From assembly GCA_002150815.3 (NCBI GenBank), contig NDFF03000002.1:1-64000 (forward strand): DNA of 64,000 nt, written 5' to 3'. This stretch comes from Grammothele lineata. Its lineage: Eukaryota; Basidiomycota; Agaricomycetes; Polyporales; Polyporaceae. A model generated the notes under the pieces. The model was not told the DNA's origin. It saw only the letters and a program-made list of their open reading frames with translations, and did not search any database. Positions 9,993 through 21,450 of the stretch are shown here, one piece after another (the first letter of the stretch is position 1; each line of letters starts with the position of its first letter). The translations under genes and the position numbers were made by a program.

Positions 9993-12017
9993 ATGTTTGC
10001 ACGTTCAAAAGTCCTCAAGCCTTCGACGATCTACGCGGGCCTACTTGCTCTACGTGTCTGCTCCGCCCTTTTCGGGACCGCATACATCCACCCCGACGAG
10101 TACTTTCAGAATGGAGAAGTAGCAGCAGGTGCGCATGATGAACACGTCGTTTTCGTTTTGGTTAAAGGAAAGAGACAGGTGGCATTCTCGGCCTCAGCAA
10201 TCAGCCCACATGGGAGTGGGATCCCGTCTTCCCCTGCCGCTCAATCGTACCAGTCTGGCTCACCACGGGTCTGCCATTCATCTTGGCCAAGTTTATTTCT
10301 CGAGGTGAATCATCTGGCGCACGCTTGAGTTACTTGTACTCATAACGTAAAGATGACCTACCTTCGCCTCGAATGCTCTTCGTTGTGGAGAGGCTGTCAT
10401 TCTTAGGATTATCGTTCCTGCTCGGTATGTCTCCCCTCTAAGTCTCCGAATGTTCTTTTCTGAAGGAGAAATAGACTTTGCGACGTATCACCTCGTTCAT
10501 GAATCGTCCAGAGCGACGGCGCTGCTGCTGCTCGGATCGTCCTATGTCGTCCATACTTTTCAAGTCAGGCCTTTCTCAAATTCGATGGAGGCCATCTTAG
10601 TAGCTATGTCTTTGTACCTTCTGCGCAACCTGCTTTCAAGGGAAAGTACGAAGGTGCCTGCATCTGTGAGTCTGGTCTAAATTTGCCAATCCTTTTGGCA
10701 TTGCGCCGTCAGCTCACGAAAGAATACATAGGGTATCTCATTACCTCTATCCCAACTGGCAATGGTCGCTGTATGTGGCATTTTCACGCGCATTACCTTC
10801 GGCGCGTTTTTCCTGCCGGTCTTTCTCGAAGTTGTGAAGTGGAGCTTGCGGCAGTCAAGATTCTCCCTCCAGTCTTGGACCCGACTGCTCACACCTTCGC
10901 TTGTAGTCGCTGTGATTGCGGCTTCTGGATTTGCTTACTGCGACACCGCCTACTTCAACTCCAGTTTTCTCGAACTAACTCCGCTCAACTTCCTGCGCTA
11001 CAACCTCCTTCCCTCGAACCTGGCCGAGCACGGACTACACCCTCGTTGGCTCCATCTGGTTGTCAACTTACCGATGATCGTTACTCCCCCACTCCTCGTC
11101 TATGCCTTCATCGCTGAGTGGGACGTGCATAGCCCTCGGACACAGGAGAAGAGCGTGGAGACGGACAAAAGGAAACTCGGAGTAATAGAGAGGATGCAGA
11201 ATGGTGAGTGTCCTGACTCGCTTGTATGCCTGTCTCTGACGTTCTATAGCGATGTACTGGTTACGTTGGTCCAGCACCACGCTTCTTTCCATCCAACCCC
11301 ACCAAGAACCTCGCTTCTTGACACCTCTCGTAACGCCGATGATCTCGTTTGTTGTGAACAATGGGCGTATTTTACGAGCGGGAAAGCTATTCTGGGTAAG
11401 GAACCTCTTCTTTGCTCTACTCGCTCTACAACGTACGCCCTAACGCGACGGTCATGCCGTAGGTGACATGGGGAGTGCTCAACATCGCTCTTGGTATTCT
11501 CTTCGGCGTTCTCCACCAAGGCGGTGTCGTGCCATCACTCTTCCGCATACACGATATCCTGTACGACCCCACCACTGGCGTGCAGTCGTACGACTTCCAC
11601 GTTGTATATTGGAAGACCTACATGCCGCCGAGACACCTCTTGGCCATACGACGCGAAGGTATGCTAGCTCCCAAACTCACTCTTTCTGATACACTCAACA
11701 TTTTTGTAGATGTCATCTCTCAGAAGATCAGCGTCAGTGACTTCGCCGGCAGCTCTCCGGAAACAGTCGTACAAGGTCTCCAGGGCGTAGCAAAGTCAAC
11801 TTCGACGTCGCTTTCAACCATTCTTGTCGCGCCCTTCCATTCAGTTGGGCGTCTCGGCGAGGACAAGGTTAGATGCCTAACCGAAAGAGACCGTGTTTTC
11901 CCTCACCTCGATCTGGATCATATTGGTGAGACTGTGGAGGTTGGCTGGAAGGACGGAATGAGTCTCGGTATTTTCGATGTCGACAGGGATTGCTTGAACA
12001 GTATAGCTCAAATCTAG
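9993..12017 (+). CDS. SMP3: GPI mannosyltransferase 4 (SMP3/PIG-Z, GT22)
   Basis: Exons are 9993-10128, 10179-10304, 10353-10424, 10475-10665, 10732-11203, 11250-11395, 11463-11658 and 11710-12017, encoding 548 aa. The GT22 luminal signature YIHPDEYFQNGEV is at about residue 30-42. It is followed by TWEWDPVFPCRSIVP and VRPFSNSMEAILV, typical of PIG-Z/Smp3. Many hydrophobic segments indicate a polytopic ER membrane enzyme. Family knowledge: it adds the fourth, side-branch mannose to the GPI core from dolichol-phosphate mannose, a step essential in many fungi. All eight exons join in phase. The region after GRLGEDK (about 11866) is poorly conserved and the C-terminus could be spliced differently. 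Confidence 0.9.
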
Positions 12018-12054
12018 CGCCTCCGTCTAACGTCTGGAGAAGGGACGAACAATG

Positions 12055-12498
12055 TCACATCTGGAGTGCGGTGTAGAGGATAGCAACGAACACTGGAACA
12101 CCGTGCGAGACGGTGATAGAAGTGAAGAAGCCGTTTGTGCAACGCGTTGCGGGCATGCGTTGCTTTGCACGTACAGGTGTTGTAGTAGCGTGTCGCGGCA
12201 ACGTGTTCGCGAGTACTTCAGGTGAGGCGTCAGAACATCTCGCGAGTGAGGTCAGCCAGGGCTTACCTTCGTCATAGGGGCTTATCATGACAAGGAGCCC
12301 ACAAGCTACCGCGATGATGCCTCGCTGCGACTCGAAGGCCTCGTTTCCCTGTAACAGGGTTCCGAGTGTTCGTCGAATGTTCGCCGCCTCGCACGCCTTG
12401 GCCACTCCCTGCGCGTTGCAGTCCCCATGCCGCACACGCATTCCCCCGGCTACATATGCGCGCCACAACCGAGCTCGGGCGGCTGCCTTACACCTCAT
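12055..12498 (-). CDS. Doubtful small ORF between SMP3 and BTB2
   Basis: An uninterrupted 147-codon minus-strand frame fills the gap between SMP3 (stop 12017) and BTB2 (start 12534). It contains two hydrophobic stretches (GIIAVACGLLVMIS and VPVFVAILYTAL). A good donor (gaag/gtaagccctgg) sits inside it, so a spliced form is possible. I recognise no family. GC-rich DNA opens long frames by chance, and a plus-strand frame overlaps it. Without transcript support it is only a candidate. Confidence 0.2.
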   Translation of the reverse strand: MRCKAAARARLWRAYVAGGMRVRHGDCNAQGVAKACEAANIRRTLGTLLQGNEAFESQRGIIAVACGLLVMISPYDEGKPWLTSLARCSDASPEVLANTLPRHATTTPVRAKQRMPATRCTNGFFTSITVSHGVPVFVAILYTALQM

Positions 12499-12533
12499 AG
12501 CTGCACCCTTCCTCTCGCAAGCGTGCGCAGGTT

Positions 12534-14314
12534 ATGGACCTCCCGAGTCGCCTCCCTTCTCCCTGGGCACACGACTCTACCCCGCTCCCCTCTCCCGGAC
12601 CCCCACCCAGCCCCGCCGTCTGGATGCCATACGATCAGTGGGCTCCCGCCCAACAGCAACAGCGCAGAGGACCAACGCCCGCCCGCTCGCTCCCGCTCCT
12701 CCCGTCGTCGAACCAAGGCCAAAGCCATGCCGGCGCACCGATGCGCACGAATACGACACTCACTCCCCTACCAACACACCCCGAATTCCTCCGAAACCTC
12801 GAGTCGCACCCCATGATCATCCAGCGCATGCGCGCGGGAGGCGGAGGCGAAGATGGCAGCTCCGACGCAGACGACGACGATCCGCTACGCACGCCCAGTC
12901 CCACCTCCTCCCTCGAGTTCGTGCATCACGCCTCCAGTAACCCGATCACGCACGCGAAGCAGGACGAGTACAAGGTGCCCGGTGCTGCGCCCCCGCCGTT
13001 CCCGCTTCCCCAGGTGCCTTTCCCGCATGGCTCCGGATTCAGCACTCCTGTGCTATGCGCTAGCCCCCGGCCCATGATGAGTGTAGAAGGAAGCCCTTAC
13101 CACAGCGTCCGGAGCATGCCGAGCACGGACTCAAGCCCCGCGCGGACACCGGACTCGCCGGCGGCGGTAGCGCTGGCGACGCCATCGCCCGCGATGATGC
13201 GCGCGCTGGCGCGGGCGCAGGTTCAGCCCGCGAAGGCTGCCATTCCGCCGCCACCTCCCTTGCCTTTCCCGTTACCCAGGCGAGGCGTCACTGCAGCTCC
13301 CGCGAACCCTGTGCCACTGTCGCTGACGCCGGGCATGCCGAAGATCATGTTGCCAGCTCCCACACCACCGAAGAACGCAATTGCTCAGCCACTTCACGCG
13401 TCTGCACAAGTCGCGCCCGACCCATCCCCCTCAGTGAAAAGCGTGATGTCCGGGCCGCGCGCGAGGCTGCCTGCTATGCGGGGATCGATTGGCGCAGCGC
13501 TAGCGCTTCCGAGTATCAACAAAACACAATCGTCAGAAGCTCCCCAAGCTCCCCGGCACCCAGTATTCTACATGAAGGAAGGGATGGTCGTGTTGAAGGT
13601 GAGCGTTACTGATCCGCGCGCTGTTCTGGTACGCGCAACTGACGAAGCATCCGGAGGTCGAGGGCTCGTTGTACAGGGTGCACAGGTATCTGCTCGAGCA
13701 GCAGTCCGACTTGTTTAGGCAGATCATCACAGAAGACCGCGATGCAATGGGTCACACGGATGAGGATCCTATCCCTCTGCCCGAGAACATTGGGCAGTCC
13801 GCGTTCGATTGCCTCCTGAACTTCCTTTACACGGGGTACGCGCCCCTCCCACATATGGAACCTGAGCGATCGCTAACTGGGATGCAGAATCTACGATCCC
13901 ACCTCAATCGCCATTCCCGACTGGGTTACGCTCCTCCGCATCGCCACGCGCTTACAGTTCCCGCGCGTGCGACAGTATGCCGTGCGCGAGCTCACCGCGC
14001 GCCGCAACACGCTCCCACCGGTCGACGCGATCGTACTCGCGCGTGAGCTTGACGTGTCTGCTTGGCTCGCTCCCGCCTACGCAGAGCTCGTTCGCCGGTC
14101 AGTGCCGCTCGATGAAGATGAAGCCGAACGTCTGGGCGCCCGCACTGCGGTGCGTGTTGCGCGTGCAAGGGAAGCACTCCGCGCGGAGGAGTACGCTGTG
14201 TATCAGCATCGGCAGTTCGGCGCCCGATATGCGCCGCCAGAGGTTCCGGATGAGGAGCTCGTCGCCCGCACAGTAAGCGAAGTTTTCCAACTCCCACCTG
14301 TGGCGTGCGTGTAA
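12534..14314 (+). CDS. BTB/POZ domain protein 2
   Basis: Exons 12534-13598, 13657-13835 and 13888-14314 encode 556 aa. The first 340 residues are Pro/Ser/Ala-rich, with several polyproline runs. The BTB core begins at HPVFYMKEGMVVLKVEGSLY and continues through RVHRYLLEQQSDLFRQII and AFDCLLNFLYTG. A helical C-terminal half contains IPDWVTLLRIATRLQFPRVR. Intron positions and phases (0 and 2) and the 179-nt middle exon are identical to BTB1 at 5739-7666, which lies in the opposite direction, so the two are an inverted paralogous pair around A0, RPB9 and SMP3. Role unknown, probably a protein-interaction adaptor. Confidence 0.88.
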
Positions 14315-14791
14315 GCTGTCGCAGCTTTTGAATGGATCGGAATCTGTTACACTATAGGCATGCGACGTCGTCTGGTGTTGTTGCTGGCATGTCTTCTATT
14401 CGCGTGTCTTTCCCTGTTATGAACACGCTAGCCTACTTTCTGATATATTTTCTCGCGATTTGAACGAGTTGGGACGACTTCTTCCACCTTGCATGCCTTG
14501 ACTATGTAGGTAAGCCCTCATGGTAGTACTTCTGCTGTCTTCGAATCTCATTTTCGATAGGTCGTTGACTGCTACGGCCGCCGTTGGTCCGAACGCACAC
14601 GGTGTTACGGCACCGACGATGCCCGTCTTCCGGCCGTGGTGCTCTGAATTGAAAGCTTATATCATTCCAGTGACTCTCCCCACGTCTGCGACATTATTCA
14701 AAGCCCCCGTCGTGAGAGAGACAGTTCGGTTACAAATACCCCGTCCGTCGTGTGCTTGTGTTCACCTCTCTCGCGCTACATCCCATCCACC
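14315..14791. other. Intergenic, BTB2 3' end and dehydrogenase promoter
   Basis: No gene or repeat was recognised in these 477 bases. A Pro/Thr-poor ORF from 14520 is not family-like and overlaps the probable promoter of the next gene. Confidence 0.5.
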
Positions 14792-16469
14792 ATGAGAGCG
14801 ATTCTGTACTACGGCCCTGGCGATATGCGTCTAGAGGACGTTCCGGAGCCAGTCATAGGGCCGAAGCAAGTCAAGGTCAAAGTGCGTACCACATTTTTCA
14901 GTAGCAGTGCACCCAGCTCAGCACGATGATCTCGCAGGTTGCTTGGTATGTTTCTCCTTGTAGTTTACCCTTATTGCTCTAGAATGTAACGGTTCCCTAC
15001 GATGTGGAGGTGTGGCAGTGAGTTAACGATTAGTTCACACATTCGCATCGCGCTGACACGCTTTCGTTGCAGTTTGTGGAACAGATTTACATGCCTTCCG
15101 CGAGCTCCTTGAGGGCCTCAATCCCACTGCGACCGAGCCACACCCGATTACAGACAAGACTCTGCCAGTGATCTTGGGTCATGAGTATGTTTTAGGATCG
15201 TCACACTCCTCCTGACGCTGATTGAGTTCAGATTTTCTGGCACGATTGTTGAGATCGGACCCGAAGTTCAATCAGAGAGGCTTCGTGTCGGACAAGACGT
15301 CGCCGTGTATGGTCCTTGTTAGTAAGGATCACAGGTGCCGTCTCTGATCCGACCTCTACAGAGAGCCTCAAGTTACGTGCATGCAGCCATCTTGTCCTGC
15401 TTGCAAGATTCCCGAGACGCGGAACTTATGTCCCCGCGCGGCTTACATTGTACGTTGTAATTTTCTACCTGCTGTCTCACCTGTTAATATCAGTGAAGGG
15501 TTACTCGGGATGCGGCGGTGGTCTGTCGGAGTACGTCGCCGTCAACGAGCATATCGCCCATCCCCTCCCGTTCGGGACATCGTGTGAGTACTCCGCCGTC
15601 TTCCCACTCGAACTACTCTGAAATCTCTACAGTAGAAATAGGAGCGTTGGTTGAACCGCTGGCTGTGTCGTGGCGTGCTGTAAAGAGAGCGCAAGTACAG
15701 CCGGGAAGTCGCGTTTTGCTGTTAGGAGCAGGGCCGGTCAGTGTCTCATACACATTCGCTCTCTTGTATTACTCACCCGAGATTAGCTCGCCCTCATGAT
15801 CCTTGCTGTCCTAAGGTGAAAGTTGCACGTCTCACGATCGGCCATCAGCATTGCTGATTAAGGAACAGGAGTCGCCAGACCCCTCTAGATTGGATTGGTA
15901 TGACCGGACGATCCACCAAGCGCTGCGAGATAGGGAAACAATACGGTGCCGTCGTATTCGACACTAGGGATGCAAGCCTGGATATCGTAGCGGAGACATT
16001 GAAGGCGACCAGCCATGGCGTTGACATAGTCTTCGACTGCATCGGCGATCAGCAGTCTTTTGACCAATCGTTGGCGACAGTAAGGCGTGGCGGTGTGATC
16101 ATGAACCTTGCTTCTTGGAGAGAGAAGCCGGTCGTCGATATGTCGCTGTTGCTACAGAAGGAAGTCAATATTATTAGTATGTGGAGTTTTCAAACCCTAT
16201 GCGCGTGCAGGCCTAACGTAGAATATCTGCGGACATAGGTAGCGTAGTGTACGCGAACGATCACCCGGAACTGCTCGAAGTCCTCGGCAAAGGTCGGTTC
16301 TCGAACTTGGAGGACCTCATTACTCGCAGGATCGGACTCGAAGAAATGGTGGAGAAAGGGATCATGGGCCTCATTCACGAGAAGGACGAGATGGGTAAAC
16401 ACCGCCATTTCATTTCGTCGAGTGGCGTGCTGATAACCTCGTGCAGTCAAGATCCTCGTGCATCCCTGA
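14792..16469 (+). CDS. Zinc-dependent medium-chain alcohol/polyol dehydrogenase (butanediol/sorbitol DH-like)
   Basis: The twelve-exon model is 14792-14881, 14938-14945, 15010-15017, 15073-15184, 15232-15311, 15364-15449, 15499-15583, 15633-15736, 15787-15815, 15863-16176, 16239-16394 and 16447-16469. It encodes 364 aa and every junction is in phase. Two consecutive exons are only 8 nt each and together rebuild WCGICGTDLH, which holds the catalytic zinc cysteine. The GHE motif follows near residue 72. VTCMQPSCPACK and NLCP supply cysteines of the structural zinc loop. IGALVEPLAVSWRAV and LLLGAGP open the NAD(P)-binding Rossmann fold. The segment after LALMILAVLR (about 15863-15900) is unlike the family's second strand, although the frame stays open. 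Reaction: NAD(P)-dependent oxidation of a secondary alcohol or polyol; the substrate cannot be told. Confidence 0.85.
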
Positions 16470-16957
16470 TCACCAGGTCGTGGCGTAACTCGCACGGCCC
16501 TGTCCACGGGACCTTGAGAACGGAATGCCCGCATATTCTCCGCATGCCTTGTACCGCCATTGCGGCGGATGATCGGTCCCGACAGTTACTCCAAGAAAGT
16601 CCGAAGATGTGTACGATCTATCTGTAGGCTATCTAGCAACAAGCGTAGCAACTTTCCTTGTTCTCGCGTGATCTACCAAGCTCAAATGTCAGAAAGGTCC
16701 ACCAGGTAATTTACAAGTCTATCACCTGAGTACAGCCACAGTCCCGTTCCTGCCGCCGGTCCGTTAGCATGATTCACGGGTTCACCGAACACCCTCAAAG
16801 CCGTCGGTCACGGCAGCATCGAATCCATTTATCCGGGCCGCCCGCTAGGTTCACTGGTTTACCGAGCTACTTCGTCACTGACGGAATCATCAGCTAGACG
16901 ACAATGACCATATTTCCGTCGCATCTCACGGATCACGAGAGCAGGAGGGCGTTGGCA
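16470..16957. other. Intergenic upstream of the GH43 gene
   Basis: These 488 bases contain no recognisable gene. They should include the distal promoter of the arabinanase gene. I could not assign any carbon-catabolite or activator site with confidence. Confidence 0.5.
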
Positions 16958-16963
16958 TATAAA
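16958..16963 (+). promoter_or_regulatory. TATA box of the GH43 gene
   Basis: TATAAA in the context ggcatataaagacg lies 57 bases before the ATG at 17015, a normal distance for a highly inducible secreted-enzyme gene. Confidence 0.6.
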
Positions 16964-17014
16964 GACGTTGGCTTTAGCGCATGCTGCAAGAACCGCGGCG
17001 ACCCCGGTGCAACC

Positions 17015-18420
17015 ATGCAGCTCTCCGCGCTCTCTGCTGTCTTTCTCGCGATAGTCGCCTTCGGGCTCGGAGGCCGTGCCGCATTTCCTGACCCGCTCCC
17101 TCTCTCTGGTTCAGCCCTCGTCCATGACCCTAGCCTCACACAGCGTGTTAGCGACGGGAAGTACTACTTGTTCTCGACACACAACAGAGGCGGCATCCTC
17201 ACGGCGACGAACTTGGCTGGGTGCGTTCTGTCCACGGCGACTGCACATGGAGCGGTGCTGATATTTTCAACAGGCCGTGGACGTCAGTTGGCTCCATCCT
17301 CTCATCCGACTCTGTCATCAACCTCCGTACGTCCTTTACGAGGCAGACTCCGCCTCGTCCGTCCTACTGACAATCGCCCTGCAGCCGGTAGGGACGACAT
17401 TTGGGCACCTGACGTTTCTTACCACAACGGGGTGTACTATGCGTACTATGCGGTCTCGACCTTCGGCTCGCAGAACTCGGCCATCGGCCTGGCGACTTCC
17501 TCCAGCATGGACCCCGGCACTTGGACGGATCACGGCCAGGTCTTCGCGTCGTCGAGCGGGGCTAATTACAATGCCATCGATCCTAATTTGATCATCGACG
17601 AGAAAGGCTCGCCTGTTTTGACGTTTGGTGAGTTCTTGCGCGTAGAGCGCGTGTAGCCGTGCTGACTTCTCCATTAGGCTCTTTCTGGGTGAGAATCTAA
17701 CTATTCTTCCTCGACGGCCAGAGATTGCTTACAGAATGACGCGTAGAGCGACTTGTTCCAAATCAACCTGCAAAGTAACTTCCAGAGCACCTCCGGTTCT
17801 CCAGTACAGGTGTCCTTCAACTCTACGTCGCCGCAACCGGAAGAAGGATCATTCGTATGGAAACACGGGAGCTTCTATTATCTGTTCTTCAGCAGCGGTA
17901 AGCTCCCTGCCATAACCCTGGAGCATCAAGCTGCTAATTAGTGACTCTGGGGCGATGGCATAGGTCTTTGCTGCGGGTTCAACGCTTCGGCCCTACCCCC
18001 CGCCGGAAACGAGTACAAGGTGTGCCCGCCTTCTCCATCCACATAATGACCGACTGTGCGATCGAGTATGCGCAGGTCTTCGTCGGCCGCTCAAGCTCGG
18101 CGCACGGCCCCTTCCTCGACAAGAACGGTAAAGACCTCCGGAGCACGGGCGGCACGCTCGTGCTCGCCTCGCACGGCGACGTCTACGCCCCCGGGGGCCA
18201 GTCGGTCTTCACGGACTCGAAGAGCGGCAAGGATATTTTCGTCTACCATTACGTTCCGGTCAACAGTCCCAGCCCGTATAGCGACACGTACGCGAGCTTG
18301 GGCTTGAACGCGATCGATTGGAGCTCGGTGAGTGCTCCGGTGTGTCGCGGAAGCGAGGACGTCGCTGATGATGTTGCTTGTCTGCGTGCGAAGGGGTGGC
18401 CTGTCTTAACTAGCATCTAA
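17015..18420 (+). CDS. Secreted GH43 endo-1,5-alpha-L-arabinanase
   Basis: Exons are 17015-17220, 17274-17326, 17385-17627, 17678-17688, 17747-17897, 17964-18019, 18076-18327 and 18394-18420, encoding 332 aa. Residues 1-22 form a signal peptide ([20 protein letters not shown]). The five-bladed propeller shows the catalytic base Asp in VHDPSL (about residue 38), [20 protein letters not shown], the third acidic residue in AIDPNL (about 152) and the general acid Glu in QPEEGSF (about 203). The length fits a single-domain arabinanase without a carbohydrate-binding module. Exon 4 is an 11-nt microexon that completes GSFW. Expected role: hydrolysis of pectic arabinan outside the cell during plant-wall breakdown. 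It is convergent with a secreted FAD oxidoreductase. The start at 17015 is preferred because it begins the signal peptide; a frame upstream adds only residues without that property. Confidence 0.93.
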
Positions 18421-18902
18421 GGACGTCCATGGCTTCACAAGCGTGTTCACTGTTCGCTTACCTGGACTTAACGTTACGGCAGTAAAGGCCGTTACAATTT
18501 TTCCATGACTCGCTTGTAGTTCAATGTCCCATGCATATGACTTCCATATCTCGTTCTTAAGCACGACACGGAGCGCTCTCGAATGAATGACGTCATACCG
18601 ACGTGAGCAGTAACGGCCTCAGCAACTCGACAGCACACGTCCCGCCACAGCGAGATCGACACACTACCGACGCGCCAGACGCGCCATTCGTTGCTCACTG
18701 TCGCGATAAACATAGGAATGATCCAGATCATTAAAGCAAACGTCGTTACGTCGTAATGTACCAATACCAGGATCCGAACCACAAACCAAACCCAAAGTTC
18801 CTTCGTTTGATTAAGTACTACCGATGCGGCGGGTGCGCCTACCCACGCGCCCCCTCAACCTACCAAGTCAGCGCCAACTGCCAGTCATCCGCCACCGCTC
18901 GC
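18421..18902. other. Convergent intergenic region between GH43 and FAD oxidoreductase
   Basis: It holds the 3' ends of two converging genes. No ORF, RNA gene or repeat stands out in these 482 bases. Confidence 0.5.
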
Positions 18903-21338
18903 TCAGAACTTCCACCCGCCCGCGAGGGCCATGACGCCCTCCGGATCATACTTCGCCCTGAGCGCCTGGAGCTTCGCGACGTTGTCCCCGTACAAGCTCT
19001 TGAGCGGAGTGTCGAAGATCGCGTAGTTGTTGTACAGCGACTCGGCCGCGACGTCCTGCCCCTCGGCCGCGACGACCTTGGCGAGCTGCGCCGCGCTCTG
19101 GCGCGCGGCGTCCCACATGAGCGCGTCGGCGTCCGCGCTGGTGTAGGCGTAGTAGATGTTGAGCGGGAGGAGGCCTTTAGCGCGTGAGGGCGGGTAGGCG
19201 GAGGAGCCCTCGGGGGCGTGTGAGAAGAGGGAGGAGAGGAAGGGCTCTACGTCGTAGGAGATGAAGGTGCCGGAGTGGCCTGAAAGGTACGAGCCCCAGA
19301 ACTACAGCAAGGGGGAACGTGCGTGAGCGATTGCGAAAATGCCAAGTAGAAGAAAAGCACGTACCTTCGTCTCGTTCGCGACCGCGTCCATGATCGCGGG
19401 CGTGTACTCGAGCAGCGAGACGGTGTGGAAGATGCCCCTGCCGGGATTCGAAAGCGCACATCAGAAAGCGCCCACAGACCACGTGCCGCGCGATGAGTTC
19501 CCCCTGCCCCGTCGACGATAAACACGAGCCAAGCACATGGCGCGGGCGAATCGCAGGCACGCCTCGCACGCGCTCCCCGACGCAAGTGCATCTAATCAGA
19601 CAACCGGGGCTCGGGGGAGGGTAGGATAGGGAGGATAGAGAGGATAAGGAGGGCGGGAAAGGTGAAAGGCACGCACCGCTGGCCGCCGGTCGCGTTCGCG
19701 GGTGAGGCGAGGACGAGGTCGGAGAACGTGCGCGTCTTCACGTTCTTGGTGAAGTACGGGATCGCGAGGAAGTCGTCGAAGATGCCGTCCGGGGGTGTCG
19801 GCGCGTCGTAGAACATCAGCAGCGACACGCCAGGCTGCGGGCCGCGGGACGTCAGCTCGACACAGCTCGGCGTGATGGGATGGGAGGACGGAGTTGCGGA
19901 ACGGGTTACGGGTTACGGGAGGGCAGACGGACGTACCTGGCCGAGGAGGTAGTTGTACGTGGGCAGGACTGCGGCTTTGGGATCTGTCACGTTCTGCTGG
20001 AACTTGACGGTCGCGTTGCTGACGTCGTCGAGGTGGGTGCCGAGGATCGTGATGAGACCGCCCTAGAAAGACGAAACGTCAGCATCGCTTGGAATAACGA
20101 GCGGAAGCACGGCATGACGTACCCAGACCATGGTCTGCGGGTGGGTCTTCAGGATGAACTTGGTGACGACACCCTATGAGACAGTCTCAGTCCGAGTCCC
20201 TCGAACTATAATTTAACCGGACTCACGAAGTTGTTGAATCCACCCTGCATCCAGTGTCAGTCGCGACAGATTGGCATAAGACATCGCTGAGAAGCGCACC
20301 TTGAGACCCCAGAACAAATCCGGCACACTACTCTCCGTAACCGTCGTGATCGTGCCGTTAGGCAGCACGAGTTCATACCCGCTCAAATTGTCCACAGTCA
20401 ACCCAAACTGGTTCGTCTTCCACGAGAACCCTGTGCGTAGCACGCGTACGCGCATCCCAGTCAGAACCTCGCCTTAATATAACCGCGCTCCGGCGTAACG
20501 AAGTGGAGAGGCTCGGATGGCGGACACGCACCTCCCCCGAGCGAGAAGCCGGCGACACCGACGCCCGTCACGCGCCCGCCGACGACCATGACGTCGTGCG
20601 GGGCGAGCGCGGCGTAGACGTCGTCCCAGATTAGGCCCGCGCCCACGGTCGCGGTTCCCGCGTCCGCGTCGTACGTGACCTCGCTGAACTTGGTCATCGC
20701 GATGTGCACGCCCGTCGTGGACGAGAAGCCCGGGTTCGTCGTGTGCCCGCCGCCCTTGACCTGCGAGTCGGGAAACGCGTTGTTAGCGCCGTGATCTCAT
20801 AAATCGGAGTTGCACGGAATATTGAGCGATAACACGGGGAAGTGGGAGGGGACGCGGACCGAGGCCCTGAAACACGCACCGCGAAGGGGGTCTTGTTCTC
20901 GGCCAGGATTTTGAGCTAAGCGAGGCCGCGCAGGCGGTCGGCAGCGTGAGTGTGGCTGTGCGAGACGGCGGAGATGAACGCAGCAGGCAGGAGGGGAGAC
21001 GTACAATCGTGGAGACGTCCTCGGCGGACGCGGGCTCGACGGCGCACACCGGGGTCTGCGTCGAGGATGTGGCCCAGTGGCCGATGGCGTCGTTGAACTC
21101 CGCGTCGAGGAACGCTGCGGACCGGGGGACGGGAGAGCGTGAGCGGGGACGGGGGAAGGAGGGACGGCAAGAACGGACACCACCAACCGGAGAAGTGGAC
21201 CTCGGATGTGCTCGCGTTCATGGCGGCCTTGATGTCGTTGCAGACGTCCGAGACGTCCCTCGCCTGCAGCGACGAGCACGCGGCGGGGGCCGCAAGGGCG
21301 GCGAGGAGAGTTGTGGCGGTCGCAAGTGATCGACGCAT
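18903..21338 (-). CDS. Secreted FAD-linked oxidoreductase (VAO/PCMH fold)
   Basis: The model is complement of exons 18903-19301, 19365-19437, 19677-19834, 19937-20062, 20123-20173, 20227-20244, 20300-20430, 20532-20760, 20880-20915, 21005-21114 and 21188-21338, encoding 493 aa with all phases consistent. It starts with a signal peptide (MRRSLATATTLLAALAAPAA). The PCMH FAD domain shows VKGGGHTTNPGFSS, with His at about 105 as the likely covalent flavin ligand, and GRVTGVGVAGFSLGGG. The berberine-bridge-type C-terminus ends YDPEGVMALAGGWKF. In the bicovalent berberine-bridge and AA7 enzymes a cysteine precedes the VGxxG turn; here that position is GGR, so attachment through His alone is expected. 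The substrate may be an oligosaccharide or a small metabolite. Exon 6 is only 18 nt. Confidence 0.9.
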
Positions 21339-21450
21339 AGCGAGCAGAGAGCGGATCGGTGTGCGGTCGATCGCCAGGGCTTGCGGGCGGGGAGAATGAC
21401 AGACGAGGTCGGCGGGGCGTCCTCTGGAGTGTAGGGAATATACGATTGGG

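Noticed and set aside
14792..16469. Calling the alcohol dehydrogenase a pseudogene because of apparent stops near 15010 and 15887
   Set aside because: A 12-exon model with two microexons gives a continuous frame ending in the expected C-terminus KILVHP.
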